Assembly: GCF_945957525.1 (NCBI RefSeq)
Contig: NZ_CAMFLA010000013.1
Location: 1-64,000, forward strand
Length of the DNA: 64,000 nucleotides
Source of the DNA: an uncultured Aquitalea sp.
Lineage (GTDB): Bacteria; Pseudomonadota; Gammaproteobacteria; Burkholderiales; Chromobacteriaceae
Reading direction: 5' to 3'
The notes beneath the pieces are model-generated. The model worked only from the letters and a program-made list of their open reading frames with translations, was not told where the DNA came from and did not search any database. Of this stretch, positions 58,841 through 64,000 are shown piece after piece (position 1 is the first letter of the stretch; every line of letters begins with the position of its first letter). The position numbers and the translations under genes were made by a program.

Positions 58841-59332
58841 TCAGATGATCTCGGCCTTTTCGACTACCACGGCTTCCAGCGGGACGTCCTGATGGCCGCC
58901 GCTGCGACCGGTGCGCACGGTCTTGATGCGGTCAACCACGTCCTGGCCTTCTACTACCTGGCCAAACACAGCGTAGCCCCAGCCTTGGGTGGTTTCGGAT
59001 TTGAAGTCGAGGAAGTCGTTGTCAGCCACATTGATGAAGAACTGGGCGGACGCGGAGTGCGGGTCCATGGTGCGGGCCATGGCGACGGTGTAGGTCTTGT
59101 TGGAGACACCGTTGTTGGCTTCGTTCTTGATCGGGTCGTTGGTGGGCTTCTGATTCATGGAAGCGTCAAAACCGCCGCCCTGGATCATGAAACCGTTGAT
59201 CACGCGATGGAAGATGGTGCCGTCGTAGTGGCCGCTCTTCACATAGGCTTCAAAGTTGGCGGCGGTGGCCGGCGCTTTGTCGCTGAACAGTTCGATGACG
59301 ATGTCGCCGAAATTGGTGCTGAATTTGATCAT
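58841..59332 (-). CDS. ppiB: Cytoplasmic peptidyl-prolyl isomerase (cyclophilin PpiB)
   Basis: Cyclophilin of 163 residues without a signal peptide. The active-site block [16 protein letters not shown] and [17 protein letters not shown] are intact. AAGGAAG precedes the ATG. It lies 67 bases downstream of the periplasmic cyclophilin gene. Confidence 0.95.
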   Translation of the reverse strand: MIKFSTNFGDIVIELFSDKAPATAANFEAYVKSGHYDGTIFHRVINGFMIQGGGFDASMNQKPTNDPIKNEANNGVSNKTYTVAMARTMDPHSASAQFFINVADNDFLDFKSETTQGWGYAVFGQVVEGQDVVDRIKTVRTGRSGGHQDVPLEAVVVEKAEII

Positions 59333-59399
59333 GATGTCTTCCTTGCGAATGGGTGAGGCCGTCCCGGGGGACGGCCCGCAGTGCGTGAGTCGGGCCGCG

Positions 59400-59957
59400 T
59401 TACGGCTTGACCACCACTTTCTGGATAACGATGGGTTCAAACGGCACGTCTTCCATGCCGTTCATGCTGCCGGTGCGGCTCTTGGCGATGCGGTTCACCA
59501 CATCCATGCCGCGGGTCACTTTGCCGAATACCGCATAGCCGATGCCTTGCGGGGACGGGTTCTTGTAATCGAGGAAATCGTTGTTGACCACATTGATGAA
59601 GAACTGCGCGGTGGCGGAGTTGGGGTCGGCCGTGCGGGCCATGGCGATGGTGCCGATGTTGTTCTTCAGGCCGTTGGCGGCCTCATTGGGGATGGATGCC
59701 TTGGTGGCTTTCTGTTGCAGCTTGGCGTCGAAGCCGCCGCCCTGAATCATGAAGCCGTCGATCACGCGATGAAACACCGTGCCGTTGTAGAAGCCGGCCT
59801 TGGCGTAGGCGACGAAGTTGGCGACGGTCTTGGGCGCTTTGGCCTCGTCCAGCGCCAGTTCGATATTGCCCTTGTTGGTGGTCATTTCCACCATGGTGAC
59901 GGCGTGGGCGAAAACAGGCAGTGTGGCGAGAGCCAGGCTGCAAATCAGTTTTTTCAT
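59400..59957 (-). CDS. ppiA: Periplasmic peptidyl-prolyl isomerase (cyclophilin PpiA)
   Basis: Cyclophilin of 185 residues with a clear signal peptide ([16 protein letters not shown], cleaved near residue 19), then the active-site block [16 protein letters not shown] and [16 protein letters not shown]. It is followed by ppiB; the pair places one isomerase on each side of the inner membrane. Confidence 0.95.
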   Translation of the reverse strand: MKKLICSLALATLPVFAHAVTMVEMTTNKGNIELALDEAKAPKTVANFVAYAKAGFYNGTVFHRVIDGFMIQGGGFDAKLQQKATKASIPNEAANGLKNNIGTIAMARTADPNSATAQFFINVVNNDFLDYKNPSPQGIGYAVFGKVTRGMDVVNRIAKSRTGSMNGMEDVPFEPIVIQKVVVKP

Positions 59958-60093
59958 GACGGTTTCCGTGTTGTGGAGCGGACTGCAGAACCCGGGATTC
60001 TACCACAGCGTCGCAAAGCGCAAGTTTCGGGCGCATGCAAAAGGGCCTGCCATCCGGCAGGCCCCTGATTGGGAGCGCAGCTGTTTCTTGCGT

Positions 60094-61143
60094 TTACACC
60101 GGGAAGCGCAGGGAGGATTTTTCCTCATCCGTCAGCATGTCGCCTGGCAAGCCGGCAATCAGCGGGTCGGGGGCGTGCGCCACGCGCGGGTCCTTGTTGG
60201 GGTAATCCAGCTGGGACAGGAAGTAGCGGATGCAGTTGAGGCGGGCACGCTTCTTGTCGTCGGATTTCACTACAGTCCAGGGTGCGTCGCCGGTATGGGT
60301 GTGGAAGAACATGGCCTGCTTGGCGGCGGTATAGTCATCCCACTTGTCCAGCGACTGGATATCGATGGGCGACAGCTTCCAGTGCTTGAGCGGGTCGTCG
60401 CGGCGGGAGATGAAGCGACGCAACTGCTCTTCACGGCTGACGGAGAACCAGAACTTGAACAGTTTGATGCCGCTGTTGACCAGCATGCGTTCCAGTTGCG
60501 GCGTCTGCCGCATGAATTCCAGGTATTCATCGGGCGTACAGAAGCCCATGACGCGCTCAACGCCAGCGCGGTTGTACCAGGAACGGTCGAAGAAGACGAT
60601 TTCGCCGGCGGCCGGCAGGTGCTGGATGTAACGCTGGAAATACCACTGGCCGCGTTCGCGCTCGGAGGGTTTTTCCAGCGCCACGACACGGGCACCGCGC
60701 GGGTTGAGGTGTTCCATGTAGCGCTTGATGGTGCCGCCCTTGCCCGCGGCGTCGCGGCCTTCAAACAGGATGACGATCTTCTGACCGGTTTCACGCACCC
60801 AGCTTTGCACTTTCAGGAGCTCGATTTGCAGCTCCATCTTGATTTTCTCGTACTCGGCGCGGCGCATGCGCGTGCGGTACGGAAAGCCGGCCGGCAGTTC
60901 GGCGGTGGTACTGTCTTCGCTGGTGCCGTGGGGCGCGGCGGCCACTTGCAGGGCAACCGGCTCATGGCTGACGGATTCGATCGCTTTGACCGATTCGTCG
61001 TGAACGCGTTTGGCGTTGGTGGGCGCGCGACGGCGCGGCGCGGGTTTGGCTGCGGCCGGCGCGGCTGCCGCAGCGGGTGCGGGAGCGACGGCGGGGTTGG
61101 ACTGGGTTTCGGGAGTGGCGGGGGATTTCTTCTCGTCGGTCAT
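60094..61143 (-). CDS. ppk2: Polyphosphate kinase 2
   Basis: Transfers phosphate between polyphosphate and nucleotides. Protein of 349 residues: an Ala/Pro-rich N-terminal extension (about 1-80), then the PPK2 core with Walker A FEGRDAAGKGGTIKR, Walker B FFDRSWYNRAGVE and the lid-region motif REEQLRRFISRRDDPLKHWKLS. Single-domain class I type by length. Nucleotide preference (GDP or ADP) cannot be read from sequence. Single gene. Confidence 0.92.
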   Translation of the reverse strand: MTDEKKSPATPETQSNPAVAPAPAAAAAPAAAKPAPRRRAPTNAKRVHDESVKAIESVSHEPVALQVAAAPHGTSEDSTTAELPAGFPYRTRMRRAEYEKIKMELQIELLKVQSWVRETGQKIVILFEGRDAAGKGGTIKRYMEHLNPRGARVVALEKPSERERGQWYFQRYIQHLPAAGEIVFFDRSWYNRAGVERVMGFCTPDEYLEFMRQTPQLERMLVNSGIKLFKFWFSVSREEQLRRFISRRDDPLKHWKLSPIDIQSLDKWDDYTAAKQAMFFHTHTGDAPWTVVKSDDKKRARLNCIRYFLSQLDYPNKDPRVAHAPDPLIAGLPGDMLTDEEKSSLRFPV

Positions 61144-61258
61144 GCAGTGTCCCTCTTGGTGAAGTGGTTGAAACCATGCTACGCCTGTCGCACAGGGGTG
61201 TCGATATGCGACCGTCGTGCGCTGTCAGCAAGAGTGGGGCGGCTGGAATGACGGCGTT

Positions 61259-62605
61259 TCAGTCCAGCAACCCTTCGCGACGCAATACCCCTTCCAGCGC
61301 GGCCAGGCAGTCCGGGTCGATGGCGCTGCCGACATTCTTGCGCATGATGTCCAGTGTTTCCGGCACCGGGGTTTCAGGGTGGTAAGGGCGTTCGGCGTTA
61401 ATGGCGTCAAAGATGTCGGCGGTGGTGATGATGCGGGTTTCCAGCGCGATGTCGGGCGCGGATAAACCCAGCGGATAGCCCTTGCCGTCCAGGCGTTCGT
61501 GATGCGCGGCGGAGACGTCGGCCAGTTCGTGGAACAGGCCGATGCGGGATAGGATTTCGCGGGTATGGACGGCGTGGCGCTGGACTGCGACCCATTCTTC
61601 CGGGTCCAGCTTGCCGGGTTTGTCGAGGATGGTGTTGCTGACACCCAGCTTGCCCACATCGTGCAGCAGCGCGCCGCGCCGCAGCCAGCGCCGGCGTGAG
61701 TCGTCCAGACCCATGTCGCGGGCGATGGCATCGGCGTAATGCGCCACGCGCTGACTGTGCCCGGCGGTGAAAGGGCTTTTCGAGTCCACTACCAGGCCGA
61801 AGCCCTCGGCGATGTCGTCCAGATAGTCTTCGTCCACCGTCATGTGATGGCAGGCGGGCTCCAGTGCGAATACCGCCGCGTCGATGTCGTCCGATTCCAA
61901 GGTGCGCCAGAAGGCTTCATCGCGGGCTGGGCCTTCGGCAAACGTGCGCACCAGCGCCGGATCGAACCAGCCGCCGGCGCGCCGCTGGGTCTCGGCGACG
62001 GCGGCCTCGCGTCCTCCGGTAACGTGGAAGACGTCGATCACTTGCGACAGCAGCGCGATGCGCGCGTTGAGGGGAATGGCGTCGCCCGCCGCGCCCAGCG
62101 GGCGACCGCTGCCGTCCCAGTGCTCGTCCAGGGACTGGATGCCGCGCGCCACGTTTTCGTTGAAGCGCAGCTGACGGGCAATATCCGCGCCGCGATGGCA
62201 ACGGGTATGGATCAGTTCGTCGGCCATTTTCTTGCCGTTGCGCAGTACGTTGAGAATGGAGCGCAGGCGATCGGCCCAGCCTGCGTGGCGACCCGTGTGG
62301 CTGAAAAGGAAGCCGAGCATCTGCGGTAGGCTGTCGCCCACCAGTTTGAAATCCTGTTTGAACAGACGGTCGTCGGCGAGGTAAAGCTCGCTGATACGGG
62401 CGGCGTTGCTGCTGCAGCCGAGGTCTTTCAGCAGAATGGCGTAATAAAGCTCCCACAAGGCATCGTCCGCCAGGCCGAGATGCCGGCCGATGTGCACGCC
62501 TATCCAGCAGCTGCGCACGCAATGGCCAACCGGCTGGCCTTCGGTGAGGTCCAGCGCATAACTGAGCGAGCCGATGAGTTCTGAGAGTTTGAGGGTGTCT
62601 GGCAT
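61259..62605 (-). CDS. HD-GYP domain cyclic-di-GMP phosphodiesterase with degenerate N-terminal HD
   Basis: Protein of 448 residues in two halves. The C-terminal half has a full HD-GYP core: HSQRVAHYA, LLHDVGKLGVSN (HD) and HHERLDGKGYPLG, the GYP region. The N-terminal half looks like a second, degenerate HD-type domain (HCVRSCWIGVHIGRHLG, LLKDLGCSS, EHWDGSGRPLG). Such proteins hydrolyse cyclic di-GMP; the GGEEF cyclase at 24.5 kb makes it. No receiver or membrane domain is present, so it is probably cytoplasmic. AraC- or LuxR-type regulators are not adjacent. Confidence 0.88.
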   Translation of the reverse strand: MPDTLKLSELIGSLSYALDLTEGQPVGHCVRSCWIGVHIGRHLGLADDALWELYYAILLKDLGCSSNAARISELYLADDRLFKQDFKLVGDSLPQMLGFLFSHTGRHAGWADRLRSILNVLRNGKKMADELIHTRCHRGADIARQLRFNENVARGIQSLDEHWDGSGRPLGAAGDAIPLNARIALLSQVIDVFHVTGGREAAVAETQRRAGGWFDPALVRTFAEGPARDEAFWRTLESDDIDAAVFALEPACHHMTVDEDYLDDIAEGFGLVVDSKSPFTAGHSQRVAHYADAIARDMGLDDSRRRWLRRGALLHDVGKLGVSNTILDKPGKLDPEEWVAVQRHAVHTREILSRIGLFHELADVSAAHHERLDGKGYPLGLSAPDIALETRIITTADIFDAINAERPYHPETPVPETLDIMRKNVGSAIDPDCLAALEGVLRREGLLD

Positions 62606-62691
62606 GCCAGGAGTCCGGGTGACGGTTTGGCCTAAGGCGGCAAGGTTACCCTCAATTTATGCAGGCGATGCGGGCGCGATGCAAGTTCGGC

Positions 62692-64000
62692 TCAGGTGCC
62701 GCAGAAGGTGCGGTAGTCCTGCGCCACTTCCGGCGCTGCCGGCTGGGCGTAGCGCTCGCGCCCGGATTGCTGGTCAAAGGGGCTGCGCAGCACGTCCAGC
62801 AGGGCGAGGGTGGGCGCCATGTCGCCGTATTCGCTGGCGGCGGCCAGCGCTTCTTCCACCAGATGATTGCGCGGGATATAGAGCGGGTTGGCCGAACGCA
62901 GGGCTTCGGCCAACGTTGTGGCGGCCTGAGCGCTGGGGCCCAGGCGGGCGCGCCATTGCGCCAGCCAGTCGTCCAGCGCGGCGTGATTGGCAATCAGCGC
63001 GCGCAACGCGGCGGGCTGGCCGGCCGCCTCATCCGCCAGCGCGCGCCAGGCCAGGGTGTGGTCTGCCTGATTGTCGGTGAGCAGGGCGGTCCAGTTGTAG
63101 AGCAGCGCTTCGTCGCGGGGCTCGGCGCCCATCAGGCCCAGCTTGCGGCGGCCCTGCGTCAGCCAGCATTGCTGATACTGTTCGGCAAAGGCGTCGATCA
63201 CGTCGCTGGCTGCCGGGACGGCGGCAGCGGGGTCGTCGGGCTGGATCAGCGGCAGCAGGGTTTCCGCCAGCCGGGCTAGATTCCATTGCGCGATGGCCGG
63301 CTGGTTGCCGTAGGCATAGCGGCCTTGTTCGTCGATGGAACTGAACACGGTGGACGGGTGATGCGCTTCCATGAAGGCGCAAGGGCCGTAGTCGATGGTT
63401 TCGCCGCTGAGGGCCATGTTGTCGGTGTTCATCACGCCATGAATGAAGCCCGCATGCATCCAGCGCGCCAGCAAATCAGCCTGACGCTCGCAGATGGCCG
63501 CCAGCAGGGCGAGCCAGGGCTGGTCTTGCTCGGCCAGTTGCGGGTAGTGGCGCTGCAGGGTGTAGTCGGCCAGGCGGCGCAGCGACTCGCGGTCGCCGCG
63601 AATGGCGAAGTACTGGAAGGTGCCGACGCGCAGATGGCTGGCGGCTACCCGGGTGAGCACCGCGCCGGGCAACGGGCGATCGCGATATACGGTGTCGCCG
63701 GTGGCGCAGACCGCCAGTGCGCGGGTGGTGGGGATGCCCAGCGCCTGCATGGCTTCGCCCAGGATGAGTTCGCGCAGCATGGGGCCCACAGCGGCCTTGC
63801 CGTCGCCGCGCCGGGAAAACGCCGTGCGGCCGCTGCCTTTGAGGGCGATGTCCCGACGTTGGCCGAAGCGGTCTGTCGCTTCGCCCAGCAGCAGGGCGCG
63901 GCCATCCCCCAGGGAGGGCGACAGCCCGCCGAACTGGTGGCCGGCGTAGGCTTGCGCGATGGGACGGGCGCCGTCGGGCAGTTGCGCCCCGGAGAACAGG
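62692..64000 (-). CDS. selO: Protein adenylyltransferase SelO (5' end beyond the window)
   Basis: About 436 codons are present; the start lies beyond the right edge. It transfers AMP to protein hydroxyls. The kinase-like SelO core is visible: AYAGHQFGGLSPSLGDGRAL, LKGSGRTAFSRRGDGKAAVG, then HGVMNTDNMALSGETIDYGPCAFM (metal-binding Asn and Asp). The reading frame is open to the last base. Three GTTGGCCGAAG word cores, two of them as an inverted pair, lie in it. Confidence 0.93.
   Translation of the reverse strand, partial: LFSGAQLPDGARPIAQAYAGHQFGGLSPSLGDGRALLLGEATDRFGQRRDIALKGSGRTAFSRRGDGKAAVGPMLRELILGEAMQALGIPTTRALAVCATGDTVYRDRPLPGAVLTRVAASHLRVGTFQYFAIRGDRESLRRLADYTLQRHYPQLAEQDQPWLALLAAICERQADLLARWMHAGFIHGVMNTDNMALSGETIDYGPCAFMEAHHPSTVFSSIDEQGRYAYGNQPAIAQWNLARLAETLLPLIQPDDPAAAVPAASDVIDAFAEQYQQCWLTQGRRKLGLMGAEPRDEALLYNWTALLTDNQADHTLAWRALADEAAGQPAALRALIANHAALDDWLAQWRARLGPSAQAATTLAEALRSANPLYIPRNHLVEEALAAASEYGDMAPTLALLDVLRSPFDQQSGRERYAQPAAPEVAQDYRTFCGT
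62887..62914. repeat. Inverted pair of the GTTGGCCGAA word inside selO
   Basis: GTTGGCCGAA (62887-62896) and TTCGGCCAAC (62905-62914) form a perfect 10-bp inverted repeat with an eight-base spacer. It lies within the coding sequence. Confidence 0.85.

Overview
The window is a stretch of bacterial chromosome, GC-rich and densely coding, with no phage, transposase, plasmid or CRISPR genes. Protein types and gene order point to a betaproteobacterium of the Neisseriales, most likely the Chromobacteriaceae (Chromobacterium/Aquitalea-like). The signs are trxA-rho, pcnB-folK-deoxynucleoside kinase-panB-panC-panD, yjcH-actP-acs, nth-rsxB and the yejABEF operon. The family assignment is inference from gene content, not from a marker alignment.

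Layout. 0-4.5 kb: a GlrK-QseG-GlrR type two-component operon, followed by a small BON-domain secreted protein that has a textbook sigma-54 promoter and two GlrR-like operators upstream, then a DsrE-like protein. 4.7-10 kb: the bifunctional proline oxidase PutA and a branched-chain amino acid binding lipoprotein. 10-15.6 kb: a PrpA-like phosphatase, a GlsB-like membrane protein, an Fe-S/cysteine-cluster protein, an aspartoacylase-family amidohydrolase, an AraC/LysE pair and FabI. 15.8-21.2 kb: the yejABEF peptide importer. 21.4-24.4 kb: trxA, rho, a TRIC-type channel and a Nudix hydrolase. 24.5-33.2 kb: a diguanylate cyclase, NadC, two membrane proteins, a HAD phosphatase, MurB, a MATE exporter, a small unknown protein and a degenerate exonuclease-like protein. 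33.4-38.2 kb: pcnB-folK-dNK-panBCD (RNA tail, folate, nucleotide and pantothenate metabolism). 38.3-44.3 kb: GFA protein, RraA, a lipoprotein Do protease, Nth, RsxB and a cNMP/CBS/DUF294 protein. 44.4-48.8 kb: a DUF6502 regulator, a FecR-domain secreted protein and a TPR/beta-barrel outer-membrane protein that together look like a type XI (Slam-like) secretion operon. 48.9-58 kb: bestrophin, the acetate uptake and activation genes, a LysR regulator, a phasin-like protein and lactate permease. 58-64 kb: LpxH, two cyclophilins, PPK2, an HD-GYP protein and a SelO that runs off the right edge.

Functionally the window is mostly housekeeping metabolism of small carbon sources (proline, acetate, lactate, peptides, branched-chain amino acids), cofactor synthesis and envelope care. 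Regulation is by sigma-54, LysR, AraC and c-di-GMP proteins.

Two DNA-level signals overlay this. First, a short word, GTTGGCCGAAG, occurs far more often than chance (29 copies of its 9-base core, in both orientations, twice as tight inverted pairs). It resembles a DNA-uptake-signal system but is unlike the Neisseria word. Second, there is a family of 70-110 bp intergenic elements with terminal inverted repeats of the AACAAAACC/GGTTTTGTT type, with five copies here.
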